A DNA stretch of 64,000 nt from Sphingomonadales bacterium. GTDB taxonomy: Bacteria > Pseudomonadota > Alphaproteobacteria > Sphingomonadales > Sphingomonadaceae. Each line of letters opens with the position of its first letter. Position 1 is the first letter of the stretch. This document shows positions 8,384 through 16,572 of the stretch, in pieces. The stretch spans positions 186,001-250,000 of the forward strand of contig JAIXPC010000008.1 of the NCBI GenBank assembly GCA_027486415.1. The letters are read 5' to 3'. Both the position numbers and the translations under genes were made by a program. A model generated the notes under the pieces. It ran no database searches, was not told the origin of the DNA, and was given only the letters and a program-made list of their open reading frames with translations.

Positions 8384-9286
8384 ATGAAACCGCAATTTTC
8401 GACGATGGCTGCCGCCGCATTGCTGATGGGTTCGGTGGTGACCGCGCAAGAGACGCAGCCGCAGACGCAGCAGCCGGCGGCTCCGCAGACGGAGGCCCGC
8501 CCCGATGCCAGCGTGTCGGCCGGCATCAGCGCCGCCGCCCCGCAGAAGGGCCCGGAAGTGCGCGGCGTGATCACCGCCCGCACCGGCGACAAGATGCAGG
8601 TGACTGGCGATGATGGCACCAAGACGGTGATCGTGCTGGATGACCAGACCCGCCTGAAGGCCACCACCGGCCTGTTCGGCAAGCGATCGCGGCCGACGCT
8701 GGCCAACCTGTTCAACGGCATCCCGGTGACGGTGCAGACCAACCAGTTCGGCGATCAGCTGGTCGCCACCCAGGTGCAGTTCCGCAGCACCGATTACAAG
8801 ACGGCGGCGATGATCAGGAACGCCACCTCGCAGCGTTTCGACGAGCAGGATTCGGCGTTGAAGGAACAGCAGGTGGCGCTGGGCGCGCTGCGTGGCCGCG
8901 TGGCCGACATCGACAATTACAATCTGAAGGGCGTCACCAACGTCTATTTCGACACCGCGGTGTGGAAGCTGACCGACGAGGCCAAGACCCAGCTGTGCGC
9001 GGCGGCGGCCGAGGCCGAGAAGATCCCCAATTCGCTGCTGCTGGTCGTTGGCTACACCGATTCGGTGGGTGACGATGATTACAATCAGGAACTTAGCGAA
9101 AAGCGCGCCAGCCGCGTGATGGCCCATCTGCAGCAGGTGTGCCGCTGGAAGAGCTTCCGCACCCTGACGCCGAGCGGCATGGCCAAGGCCGATCCGGCGG
9201 CTGACAACAGCACGCCCGAAGGCAAGGCGCAGAACCGCCGCGTTGCGGTGAACGTGCTGGTTTCGAAGGCGGTCGAAGGCCTGTAA
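8384..9286 (+). CDS. OmpA-family cell envelope protein
   Basis: This 300-residue secreted protein has an N-terminal signal peptide (FSTMAAAALLMGSVVTAQ), a proline/glutamine-rich linker, a middle domain resembling a small beta-barrel (GVITARTGDKMQVTGDDG), a coiled stretch, and a C-terminal OmpA-like peptidoglycan-binding domain with VYFDTAVWKLTDEAKTQL, GYTDSVGDDDYNQELSEKRA and AQNRRVAVNV. It probably anchors the outer membrane or a periplasmic complex to peptidoglycan. The start at 8384 has GAGAGG ten bases upstream; ATGs at 8366 and 8375 are alternatives. Confidence 0.85.
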   Translation: MKPQFSTMAAAALLMGSVVTAQETQPQTQQPAAPQTEARPDASVSAGISAAAPQKGPEVRGVITARTGDKMQVTGDDGTKTVIVLDDQTRLKATTGLFGKRSRPTLANLFNGIPVTVQTNQFGDQLVATQVQFRSTDYKTAAMIRNATSQRFDEQDSALKEQQVALGALRGRVADIDNYNLKGVTNVYFDTAVWKLTDEAKTQLCAAAAEAEKIPNSLLLVVGYTDSVGDDDYNQELSEKRASRVMAHLQQVCRWKSFRTLTPSGMAKADPAADNSTPEGKAQNRRVAVNVLVSKAVEGL

Positions 9287-9300
9287 CGGAACTTCGCGGG

Positions 9301-9335
9301 CCTGAAGCGGTTGGGATCACATCAACCGCTTCAGG
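9301..9335 (+). repeat. 13-bp inverted repeat abutting a ribosome-binding site
   Basis: Perfect arms CCTGAAGCGGTTG (9301-9313) and CAACCGCTTCAGG (9323-9335) enclose a 9-base loop. No T run follows, so it is a poor intrinsic terminator. The last bases of the right arm (AGG) are the first bases of the AGGAG ribosome-binding site of the next gene. Confidence 0.7.
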
Positions 9336-9344
9336 AGCCCCGCC

Positions 9345-10325
9345 ATGAACAGCCGCAAGGCCGCAGGTTGGGCGGCGGGCAGTGCCGCGGCGCTGGCCGC
9401 CGCCGCCGCATTCAACGCCGTCGCCGCCCGCAAGGCGGAAGCGCAGTTCCCGCCCTCCGGCGACGTGATCGATGTCGACGGCGTCGCCATCCATTATACC
9501 GATACCGGCGGCGATGGCCCGGTGATCCTGCTGATCCACGGCAACGGATCGCTGGTGCAGGATTTTGGCTGTTCCGGCCTGATCGAGCGGCTGGCGGAAG
9601 GCCACCGCGTGATCGCCTTTGATCGCCCCGGCTATGGCCACAGCAGCCGCCCCAGTGATCGCGAATGGAGCGCGGAAGCGCAGGCCGCCGTGCTGGCTGC
9701 CGCCGCCCGCCAGCTGGGCGTCAATCAGGCCACCATCGTCGGCCACAGCTGGGGCACGCTGGCGGCGCTGGCGTGGGCGCTGGATGCACCCGACATGGTC
9801 AGCGGCATGGTGCTGCTGTCAGGCTATTACTACCCCACGCTGCGCCCTGACGCGGTGATATTGAACGTGGCCGAGGTGCCGATCGTCGGTGCCGTGTTCA
9901 TCCGCGCCTGGGCGCCGCTGCAGGCGCGGATCACCGGGCCGCTGGGCTTCAAGCAGGTGTTCTGGCCGCAGGACGTGCCGCAGCGGTTCCTGGATGCGAT
10001 GCCGTTCGGACTGATGCTGCGCCCGTCGCAGATCAAGGCCACTGCCGAGGATGGCGCGCATATGCCAGCCAGCGCCAAGCGGCTGGCCGAGCGTTATCAC
10101 GAATTGATGATCCCCATCGTGGTGATGTGGGGCGACGGCGACAGGCTGGTTGGCCAGGATGAACAATCCCAGCGACTGGTCGACGAACTCGCCGTCACCG
10201 CCGGCATGCCCACGCCGGACGTGGGCCACATGATCCACCACAGCGCCCCCGATGCGGTGGCGGCGGCGATCCTGCGGCTGGCCGACGGGCCGGTGTGGAC
10301 GGACGACCTGACTACTCGAACGTAA
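9345..10325 (+). CDS. Membrane-anchored alpha/beta hydrolase
   Basis: The 326-residue product has an alanine-rich N-terminal membrane anchor or signal (residues ~5-30) and an alpha/beta hydrolase fold: oxyanion region LIHGNGS, nucleophile elbow GHSWG, acid in WGDGDRLV and catalytic histidine in VGHMIHH. The substrate cannot be deduced. AGGAG at 9333-9337 supports the start. Its 3' end overlaps the convergent acyl-CoA hydrolase gene by 14 bases. Confidence 0.85.
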   Translation: MNSRKAAGWAAGSAAALAAAAAFNAVAARKAEAQFPPSGDVIDVDGVAIHYTDTGGDGPVILLIHGNGSLVQDFGCSGLIERLAEGHRVIAFDRPGYGHSSRPSDREWSAEAQAAVLAAAARQLGVNQATIVGHSWGTLAALAWALDAPDMVSGMVLLSGYYYPTLRPDAVILNVAEVPIVGAVFIRAWAPLQARITGPLGFKQVFWPQDVPQRFLDAMPFGLMLRPSQIKATAEDGAHMPASAKRLAERYHELMIPIVVMWGDGDRLVGQDEQSQRLVDELAVTAGMPTPDVGHMIHHSAPDAVAAAILRLADGPVWTDDLTTRT

Positions 10326-11364
10326 GGTCGCCGGTTTCCGGCACCTCGAAATGGCGGGCGACATCGTCGTCGCTGATCGCCTCCAGCTGCGCCGGCTGCC
10401 ATTTCGGGTTGCGATCCTTGTCGATCAGCTGGGCGCGGATGCCTTCGAAGAAATCATGGCCGTTCCGGATTTCGCAGACCATGCGATATTCGTTGACCAG
10501 CGCGGTTTCGATATCCACCCCGCGCGCCGCCCGCAGCCCGGCCAGCGACAGCTTGCACGACAGCGGCGACATCTTGCGGATGATCGCGGCCTGCGCCTGC
10601 GCCCAGTCATCGCCGGCATCCAGGCTGGCGACGATGTCCTCCATCCGGTCGTGGCCGAAATGATAATCGATGGCGTCGCGATAGGCGGCCAGCGGCGCGT
10701 CGCCGGCGCTTTCCGTGAAGCCGGCGAGCAATTCGCCCACCGGCTGGCTGCTGGTGGCCAGCAGGTCGCACAGCGTCGGCAGATGCGCCGACGGCACATG
10801 GTGGGTGGCGATGCCGCAATAGACGAGGTCAGCCGCCTTCAGCCGCGCGCCCGTGAGGGCCAGCCACGTCCCGATCTCGCCCGGCAGCGCCGCCAGCGCA
10901 TGGGTGCCGCCCACATCGGGGATCAGGCCGATGCCGGTTTCCGGCATGGCGAACAGCGTGCGTTCGGTGGCGACGCGGTAAGGCCCGTGGATGGACAGGC
11001 CGACGCCGCCGCCCATGGTGATGCCGTCGATCAGCGCCACCCACGGCTTGCCGCAGCGGGCGATGGCCTGGTTCATGCGATATTCGTCGTGGAAGAAATT
11101 TTCCCACAGTGCCCGGTTCTGCCGGCCTTCGCGTCCCAGCAGGGCGACGTCGCCGCCAGCGCAGAAGGCGCGATCACCAGCGCCATCAATGACGATATGG
11201 GCCACGGCGGGATCGGCAATGGCATCGATGATGGCACGGTGGATCGTCACCGCCATCGGGTGATTGAGCGCGTTCAGCGCCTGCGGGCGATTGAGCGTGA
11301 TCCACAGCGCATGGCCGCGGCGCTGAATGATGACTTCGGGCGAAAGCGAGGCTTTGTCGGTCAT
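10312..11364 (-). CDS. 3-hydroxyisobutyryl-CoA hydrolase (enoyl-CoA hydratase superfamily)
   Basis: This crotonase-fold enzyme most likely hydrolyses 3-hydroxyisobutyryl-CoA in valine breakdown. The 350-residue length and the motifs FCAGGDV, WVALIDGITMGGGVGLS and PETGIGLIPDVGGTH fit the HIBYL-CoA hydrolase subfamily rather than short enoyl-CoA hydratases. It overlaps the upstream thioesterase by 4 bases, so the pair is translationally coupled. A related dehydrogenase that could use the product is at 46.6-47.5 kb. Confidence 0.88.
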   Translation of the reverse strand: MTDKASLSPEVIIQRRGHALWITLNRPQALNALNHPMAVTIHRAIIDAIADPAVAHIVIDGAGDRAFCAGGDVALLGREGRQNRALWENFFHDEYRMNQAIARCGKPWVALIDGITMGGGVGLSIHGPYRVATERTLFAMPETGIGLIPDVGGTHALAALPGEIGTWLALTGARLKAADLVYCGIATHHVPSAHLPTLCDLLATSSQPVGELLAGFTESAGDAPLAAYRDAIDYHFGHDRMEDIVASLDAGDDWAQAQAAIIRKMSPLSCKLSLAGLRAARGVDIETALVNEYRMVCEIRNGHDFFEGIRAQLIDKDRNPKWQPAQLEAISDDDVARHFEVPETGDLTFE

Positions 11365-11813
11365 TTGCGGTCCACCAGATGGCCAGGTTCGGGCATTTCG
11401 ACGGGGATCGCCGAAGTCGTCAAACGCGCCAGCAGCGTGCCGGCTTCGTCGAACAGATCGGCTTCCATATAGGCGACACGGCGGCCGAGTTTCAGGCAGC
11501 GGCCTTCGGCAAACAGCGGCACCCCGGCCTTGGCCGGCGCGAAAAAGCTGGTCTTCAGCTCGATGGTCGGGATGCCGATGCGCTTGCCGCTCTTGATGAT
11601 GGCGGCAAAGGCGGCGGCATCGTCCAGCATGGCGACGATGATCCCGCCCTGCACATTGCCCATCGGGTTGCGGCAGGCGGCAATGGGCTGGAACTTCATC
11701 TTCACCCGCCCGGCCTCGCTGTCGATCTCCAGGATTTCCTGGCCCAGGATCTCGGCAGTGGGCGGCGCAAAGCGGTTCATCCGCGCCTTCAGGTCATCAT
11801 CGTTCAGCGGCAT
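11361..11813 (-). CDS. PaaI-family hotdog thioesterase
   Basis: A 150-residue hotdog-fold acyl-CoA thioesterase. The conserved catalytic segment reads GNVQGGIIVAMLDDAAAFA, and ELKTSFFAPAKAG is the typical strand. It is coupled by a 4-base overlap to 3-hydroxyisobutyryl-CoA hydrolase, which suggests a shared role in CoA-ester turnover. The acyl substrate is unknown. Confidence 0.85.
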   Translation of the reverse strand: MPLNDDDLKARMNRFAPPTAEILGQEILEIDSEAGRVKMKFQPIAACRNPMGNVQGGIIVAMLDDAAAFAAIIKSGKRIGIPTIELKTSFFAPAKAGVPLFAEGRCLKLGRRVAYMEADLFDEAGTLLARLTTSAIPVEMPEPGHLVDRK

Positions 11814-11822
11814 CGTTGCCTC

Positions 11823-12581
11823 TCAAGCCAGGGTCAGGCCATAGCGGTGCAGCGCGGGTGCCAGCGCGTCAACCTGTTCGTCCTGCCGAGTGAACAGGGC
11901 GCGGCCCCTGCCCTCGCCCTCGCCCGCCTTGCTGCCCAGCAGAGAGGCGACCCGGCGGGCGATGCCGGCGCCGCCATCGACAAAGCCAAGGCCGGGCGCT
12001 GCTGCCTGCAACTGCGGCAGCAGCAGCGGGAAATGGGTGCAGGCCAGCACCACCGTGTCGATCGCGTCCCCGTCCGCCTGGCCGGTGAGGCCCGCCAGTT
12101 CCGGCGCAACGTCGGCGGCGGTCACGGTTTCGCCGCGCAAATCGGCTTCGGCCAGTTCCACCAGCCGTGCCGATCCGTGCAGCAGCACCCGGCAATCGGC
12201 GGCATGATCGGCGGACAGGCGCGCCACATAGGGTTGGCGCACGGTCGCCTGCGTGCCCAGCACACCGATGGTGCGGCTGCGGCTGGCTTCGGCAGCAGGC
12301 TTGATCGCCGGCACCGTGCCCACCACCGGCACATCCAGCACGGCGCGGGCATGGGCCAGCGCGATGGTGGATGCGGTGTTGCAGGCAATCACGAGCAGAT
12401 CGGGCTGCAACCGCTCCGTCAGCCGACCGAGCAGGGCGCAGACGCGGGTGGCGACCTCCATCTCGGTCTTGGTGCCATAGGGAAAGCCGGCGTTGTCAGC
12501 GACATAGCTGATGTCCACGGCCGGCAACGCCGCGCGCACATCATCCAGCACGGACAGGCCGCCAACGCCGGAATCGAGCAT
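11823..12581 (-). CDS. murI: Glutamate racemase
   Basis: MurI makes D-glutamate for peptidoglycan. The two catalytic cysteines are in ACNTAS and ACTHFPLL, and DSGVGGLSVL carries the N-terminal aspartate. The only ordinary start codon in frame is the ATG at 12581 (MLDSGVGG), which clips the first beta-strand. Upstream codons read ATC-ATC-ACC-CAT-ATC-CTC, i.e. xTHIL, which matches the family's normal N-terminus and is preceded by GGGAGG. Initiation at an ATC (12596) is therefore possible. Confidence 0.93.
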   Translation of the reverse strand: MLDSGVGGLSVLDDVRAALPAVDISYVADNAGFPYGTKTEMEVATRVCALLGRLTERLQPDLLVIACNTASTIALAHARAVLDVPVVGTVPAIKPAAEASRSRTIGVLGTQATVRQPYVARLSADHAADCRVLLHGSARLVELAEADLRGETVTAADVAPELAGLTGQADGDAIDTVVLACTHFPLLLPQLQAAAPGLGFVDGGAGIARRVASLLGSKAGEGEGRGRALFTRQDEQVDALAPALHRYGLTLA

Positions 12582-12690
12582 GAGGATATGGGTGATGATC
12601 GCCTCCCGGTCCTTGCTGGCGGCGTCTTATCCGCTTCCGCCCGGAAAAGGCAAAGGCCGGGCAAAAAAGATGCTGAACAAAAGCTGACTT

Positions 12691-12706
12691 TGGCGGTTTC
12701 GCGGCA
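12691..12706 (+). promoter_or_regulatory. Weak sigma54-like element upstream of a PEP-CTERM gene
   Basis: TGGC-N8-GGCA with the invariant GG-N10-GC spacing of sigma54 promoters but a poor match otherwise (7 of 12 positions). It would place the transcript start near 12718, leaving a ~50-base leader. PEP-CTERM genes in PrsR-containing bacteria are known to use sigma54 promoters. This instance is tentative. Confidence 0.3.
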
Positions 12707-12770
12707 AGGCACAGCCGGCTCGGCCCTGAACCCGGCAGCCAGACAAGATGCACCATCGGGGTAACAAACG

Positions 12771-13619
12771 ATGAAACCAGCCCTCGTTCTCGCCGCCGCC
12801 GGCCTGTTGAGCGCCGGCAGCGCCCACGCCACCACCGAAATCGCCACCACGGCGCGCGGCCTGTTCAGCAACGTGCGGGTTGTCGGCACGTCGGCAACGC
12901 TGGTCGGCCCGCTGGCACAGGCGAGCGGGCGCACGTCGCCGGGTTATGCGCTGAACGCCGCGCTGGCATCATCCAGCAACAACGTCGCCCTGGGCAACAC
13001 GGGCGGGGTGAGCGCGGCACTCGGGCTGGTGACAGGCGCCATCGCCACGGCGGCCAGTGCCAACGGCACCACGCCGGCCAACACCACCAGCGGCAGCGCC
13101 AGCGCCAGCGTGAACGATCTGGCCATAAACCTGACCACCAGCCTGCTGGGCGTGCCCGCCAGCGTGCTGTCCCTGACCGCCGGGCAGGTGCAATCGCTGT
13201 CCAGCATCTCCACCGCGGGCGGCATTGCCACGATCAATGGATCTTCGCAGTTTTCCAATCTCAACCTGCTGGTTGGCGGCCAGTCGCTGTTCACGCTGGG
13301 CAGCAACCAGCAGGTGGCGCCCAATTTCATCGCCTACAGCACAGACGGGTTGCAGGTGATGCTGAACCAGCAATTTGTCAGCATTTTCCAGAACACGCGG
13401 CTGATCATCACCAACGCGATCGGAATCAGCTTCACCAATTATCTGCTGGATGGCCGGCGGATCAGCGGCACGGTGACCGTGGGGCAATCGGCGGCGGAAT
13501 ATGTGGGCAATGCACCGGTGCCGGAAGCCGCCACCTGGGCCCAGATGATCGCCGGCTTTGGCCTGATGGGCGCGGCGGCACGGCGGCGACGGGCAGCGCG
13601 GGCGCGTGCCGCTGCCTGA
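12771..13619 (+). CDS. PEP-CTERM sorting-signal protein (PEPxxWA type)
   Basis: The 282-residue product has a signal peptide (residues 1-20, ending SAGSAHA), a low-complexity Ser/Thr/Gly/Asn-rich body and a C-terminal sorting tail: VPEAATWAQMIAGFG, a short hydrophobic stretch and a basic end (ARRRRAARAR). In such tails the exosortase cleaves near PEP; here the third residue is Ala instead of Pro. It is probably exported and anchored or released with exopolysaccharide. The PrsK/PrsR regulators of such genes lie 3 kb downstream. Confidence 0.82.
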   Translation: MKPALVLAAAGLLSAGSAHATTEIATTARGLFSNVRVVGTSATLVGPLAQASGRTSPGYALNAALASSSNNVALGNTGGVSAALGLVTGAIATAASANGTTPANTTSGSASASVNDLAINLTTSLLGVPASVLSLTAGQVQSLSSISTAGGIATINGSSQFSNLNLLVGGQSLFTLGSNQQVAPNFIAYSTDGLQVMLNQQFVSIFQNTRLIITNAIGISFTNYLLDGRRISGTVTVGQSAAEYVGNAPVPEAATWAQMIAGFGLMGAAARRRRAARARAAA

Positions 13620-13635
13620 TGGCACAAAGGGCGGC

Positions 13636-13782
13636 CTATTTCCGTTCGACCGCCTTGCCGGCACCGCCGCCCAGCAGCAGGCCAAAGATGATGCCCAGCG
13701 CGATATTGTCGAAGATGATGCCCATCAGCAGGCAGAACAGGAAGACGCCGCCGCCGGTGCCGATCTGCCTCTTGTCCATCAT
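13636..13782 (-). CDS. Small glycine-rich membrane protein
   Basis: A 48-residue product, MMDKRQIG followed by a glycine-rich hydrophobic segment (GGGVFLFCLLMGIIF), a polar turn and a second hydrophobic segment (LGIIFGLLLGGGAG), ending in a basic tail. It looks like a two-helix inner-membrane hairpin. GGGGCGGGG just upstream supports the start. Function is unknown. It is convergent with the PEP-CTERM gene, 16 bases away. Confidence 0.6.
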   Translation of the reverse strand: MMDKRQIGTGGGVFLFCLLMGIIFDNIALGIIFGLLLGGGAGKAVERK

Positions 13783-13882
13783 CCCCGCCCCTTTTGAACC
13801 GACAGCAGCACATTGAAGGCGCACTGGCCGCCGTCAATGGGGGGATCGTGACAGGGCGAAGCGGAGCGCGTAAACGCCGCAC

Positions 13883-14872
13883 ATGACTCAGTTTCCGTAC
13901 GCCCGCCTGCGCCGCACCCGCATGACCGCCTGGAGCCGCGACCTGCATCGCGAAACCAGCCTGTCGCCGGCCAACCTGATCTGGCCGCTGTTCCCGACCG
14001 AAGGCCATGACCAGGAGGTAGCGGTGGGCACCATGCCGGGCGTGTCGCGCCTGTCGGTGGATCGGCTGGCCAAGGCGGCGAAGGAGGCGGCAAGCCTTGG
14101 CATCCCGGCCGTCGCGCTGTTCCCGCACACCAGACCGGATCGGCGCAGCGAGGATGCGAAGGAAGCGCTGAACCCCGACAACCTGATCTGCCGCGCCATC
14201 CGAGCCATCAAGGATGCCGCGCCCGAGGTGGGCGTGCTGACCGACGTGGCGCTGGATCTCTATACCAGCCACGGCCACGACGGCCTGATTTCCGACAGCG
14301 GCGAGATCTTGAACGATGCGACGGTGGAGATGCTGGTTGGCCAGTCATTGAACCAGGCGCGGGCCGGCTGCGATATCATCGCGCCATCCGACATGATGGA
14401 CGGGCGGGTGGCAGCGATCCGCGAAGGGCTTGAATCGGAAGGCTTCTTCAACACGCAGATCATGGCCTATTCGGCCAAATATGCCTCGGCCTTCTATGGC
14501 CCCTATCGCGATGCGGTGGGTTCGGGCGGCGTGCTCAAGGGCGACAAGAAAACCTATCAGATGGACCCGGCCAACGCCCGCGAAGCGCTGCGCGAGGTGG
14601 CGATGGATATCGAGGAAGGTGCCGATTCGGTGATGGTGAAGCCGGGGATGCCCTATCTCGACATCATTCGCGCCATTCGGGATAATTTTGATGTGCCAGT
14701 TTTCGCCTATCAGGTTAGCGGCGAATATGCGATGCTGGAAGCTGCAATTGCTGCCGGTGTGCTCGACCGGTCAAAGGGCGTGCTGGAAGCGCTGATGAGC
14801 TTCCGCCGCGCCGGCTGCTCCGGCGTCCTCACCTATCACGCGCCGCTGGCCGCCCGGCTGATGGGCGCGTGA
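13883..14872 (+). CDS. hemB: Porphobilinogen synthase (delta-aminolevulinic acid dehydratase)
   Basis: HemB condenses two aminolevulinate molecules to porphobilinogen in heme and chlorophyll synthesis. The 329-residue product has both catalytic lysines (AYSAKYASAFYGPYRDA and MVKPGMPYLDI) and the metal/allosteric region DVALDLYTSHGHDG, whose Asp-rich form is typical of alphaproteobacterial magnesium-type enzymes. Its TGA stop overlaps the argC ATG by one base. Confidence 0.96.
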   Translation: MTQFPYARLRRTRMTAWSRDLHRETSLSPANLIWPLFPTEGHDQEVAVGTMPGVSRLSVDRLAKAAKEAASLGIPAVALFPHTRPDRRSEDAKEALNPDNLICRAIRAIKDAAPEVGVLTDVALDLYTSHGHDGLISDSGEILNDATVEMLVGQSLNQARAGCDIIAPSDMMDGRVAAIREGLESEGFFNTQIMAYSAKYASAFYGPYRDAVGSGGVLKGDKKTYQMDPANAREALREVAMDIEEGADSVMVKPGMPYLDIIRAIRDNFDVPVFAYQVSGEYAMLEAAIAAGVLDRSKGVLEALMSFRRAGCSGVLTYHAPLAARLMGA

Positions 14873-15909
14873 TGGACGGCAAGCTTCGCATCGCAGTACT
14901 GGGCGCTTCGGGTTACACCGGGGCGGATCTGGTGCGTCTCGCGCTCACCCATCCCCGCATCGAGATCGCGGCGCTCGCCGCCAATGCCAAGGCCGGGCAG
15001 ACGATGGCGCAGATCTGGCCGCATTTCGCGCCCTATCCGGGCCTGCCAAGGCTGGTGAAGGCCGACGAGATTGATTTCGGGGGCATCGATGCGGTGTTCG
15101 GCTGCCTGCCGCACGCCGCGTCGGCCGAACTGCTGTCCACCATCAGCGGCCCGCGCATTATCGATCTTTCCGCCGATTTCCGGCTGAAGGATGCCGCCAC
15201 CTATGCCGACTGGTATGGCGGCGCGCACCCGGCGCCGGCGCTGCTGCCAGAGGCCGTCTATGGCCTCAGCGAATTTGCCCGCGATGCCCTGCCGGCGGCG
15301 CGCATTGCCGCCTGCCCCGGCTGTTATCCCACCGCCGTCTTGCTGGCGCTGCTGCCGCTGATGGCCGCCCGCGCCATTTCGGCGGACAATATCACCGTCA
15401 ACGCGCTGTCGGGCGTGTCGGGCGCCGGGCGCGGCCTGAAGGAGGCCAATCTGTTCCCGGAAGTGGCGGAGGCCGTGCACCCCTATGGCATCGGCCGCCA
15501 CCGCCATATGCCGGAAATGGAACAGGAATTGACGCTGCGTGCCGGTCGGCCGGTGACGATGAGCTTCACGCCGCACCTGGTGCCGATGAACCGCGGCGAG
15601 CTGGTGACGTGCATCGTCGAAACGCCGCACGGGGCCGATTATCTGCGCGAAGTGCTTGCCGATGCCTATCGCGCGGAACCCTTCGTCCACCTGCTGCCCG
15701 CAGGGGTCGCCCCGGCCACGCGCATGGTGCGCGGTTCAAACCACGCGGTGATCAACGTGTTTGCCGATCGCGTGCCGGGCCGGGCCATCGTGATCGCCGC
15801 CATCGACAATCTGGTGAAAGGCTCATCCGGCCAGGCCATCCAGAATTTCAACCTGATGTTCGGCCTGCCCGAAACCATGGGGCTGGAGCAGGCACCGCTG
15901 TTCCCGTGA
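14872..15909 (+). CDS. argC: N-acetyl-gamma-glutamyl-phosphate reductase
   Basis: ArgC performs the NADPH-dependent reduction step in arginine synthesis. The 345-residue product starts MDGKLRIAVLGASGYTGADL (nucleotide-binding loop), has the active-site cysteine in ACPGCYPTA and the conserved HRHMPEMEQEL. It starts at the ATG at 14872, overlapping the hemB stop (TGATG), so it is coupled to a heme gene rather than to other arg genes. Confidence 0.96.
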   Translation: MDGKLRIAVLGASGYTGADLVRLALTHPRIEIAALAANAKAGQTMAQIWPHFAPYPGLPRLVKADEIDFGGIDAVFGCLPHAASAELLSTISGPRIIDLSADFRLKDAATYADWYGGAHPAPALLPEAVYGLSEFARDALPAARIAACPGCYPTAVLLALLPLMAARAISADNITVNALSGVSGAGRGLKEANLFPEVAEAVHPYGIGRHRHMPEMEQELTLRAGRPVTMSFTPHLVPMNRGELVTCIVETPHGADYLREVLADAYRAEPFVHLLPAGVAPATRMVRGSNHAVINVFADRVPGRAIVIAAIDNLVKGSSGQAIQNFNLMFGLPETMGLEQAPLFP

Positions 15910-15932
15910 TGCCGGTTTAACCGCAGTGGTTC

Positions 15933-16346
15933 CTACTTGTCTGTGCCCTTCGCCTTGCCCCACTGGCGGGCGGCGGTATAGCCGAGATAACCGGTGCCGA
16001 AGAGGGCATAGAGCGGTTCGGGCAGGCCATTCAGGTAGCGCGTCATGCCGGTGGCGATATCGTGCGCCATCTGCGGCTGCACGGCGGCGATGATCCCCAT
16101 CGGGATCGACCACAGGATCAGCACGTAGATGACATAGAGAAAGCCCGGTCGCGCCCGGCTGGTCCAGGGATCAGTGCTGCCGGCTTCCGCGAGAATGGCG
16201 GACAATTGCGCCGAGAGCAGCGCCAGATCCTGACTGTTTTCGAGCCGCAGCAATTCCAGCTTGGCTGCCTCGCGCGCCTTGGGATCGGGGATGATCTTGT
16301 CGAGCAGGCCGGCGACGGGGGCGATGAGGGCGTTGAGCACGGACAT
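15933..16346 (-). CDS. Gene-transfer-agent-type 3TM holin
   Basis: The 137-residue product matches the 3TM holin family associated with gene transfer agent and phage lysis. It has an N-terminal hydrophobic/amphipathic segment (VLNALIAPVAGLLDKIIPDP), a charged helix (AREAAKLELLRLE), the conserved STDPWTSRARPGFLYVIYVLILW transition into a membrane segment, and a final segment (YALFGTGYLGYTAARQWGKAKG). No endolysin, capsid or terminase gene is nearby. It lies ~105 bases from tRNA-Pro, a common landing site for mobile DNA. Confidence 0.78.
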   Translation of the reverse strand: MSVLNALIAPVAGLLDKIIPDPKAREAAKLELLRLENSQDLALLSAQLSAILAEAGSTDPWTSRARPGFLYVIYVLILWSIPMGIIAAVQPQMAHDIATGMTRYLNGLPEPLYALFGTGYLGYTAARQWGKAKGTDK

Positions 16347-16451
16347 GGGAGGCGCCTTTCCAAGGGGAAGGCGACAATTTAACCATATTGGTTCATGTAG
16401 GACAGCGCGCGCAGAGCTGGTGCACGGGCTGGGCAGGGTCTGTTGGAAAAA

Positions 16452-16528
16452 TGGTCGGAGCGACAGGATTCGAACCTGCGACCTCCAGACCCCCAGTCTG
16501 ATGCGCTACCAGGCTGCGCTACGCTCCG
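16452..16528 (-). tRNA. tRNA-Pro (anticodon GGG)
   Basis: The 77-base minus-strand sequence folds as a cloverleaf: acceptor CGGAGCG pairs with CGCTCCG, the anticodon loop reads CTGGGGG with anticodon GGG, the T-loop is GGTTCGAATCC, and CCA is encoded at the 3' end. Confidence 0.95.
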
Positions 16529-16572
16529 AACCGTGGCGGGCTTAGGGTGTAATGGCCCGCGATGCAACCCCC

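Noticed and set aside
7784-9127. Long minus-strand open frame (447 codons) across rpiB and the OmpA-like gene
   Set aside because: Its translation is Arg/His/Gly-rich without any family feature and overlaps two well-supported genes; it is a frame artefact of high GC.
16381-16400. AACCATATTGGTT palindrome upstream of the holin gene as an operator
   Set aside because: Only 5-bp arms, no repeat elsewhere and no candidate regulator; too weak to list.
15933-16528. Prophage at tRNA-Pro
   Set aside because: Only a single holin gene is present. There is no integrase, capsid, terminase or tail gene and no visible attachment repeat.
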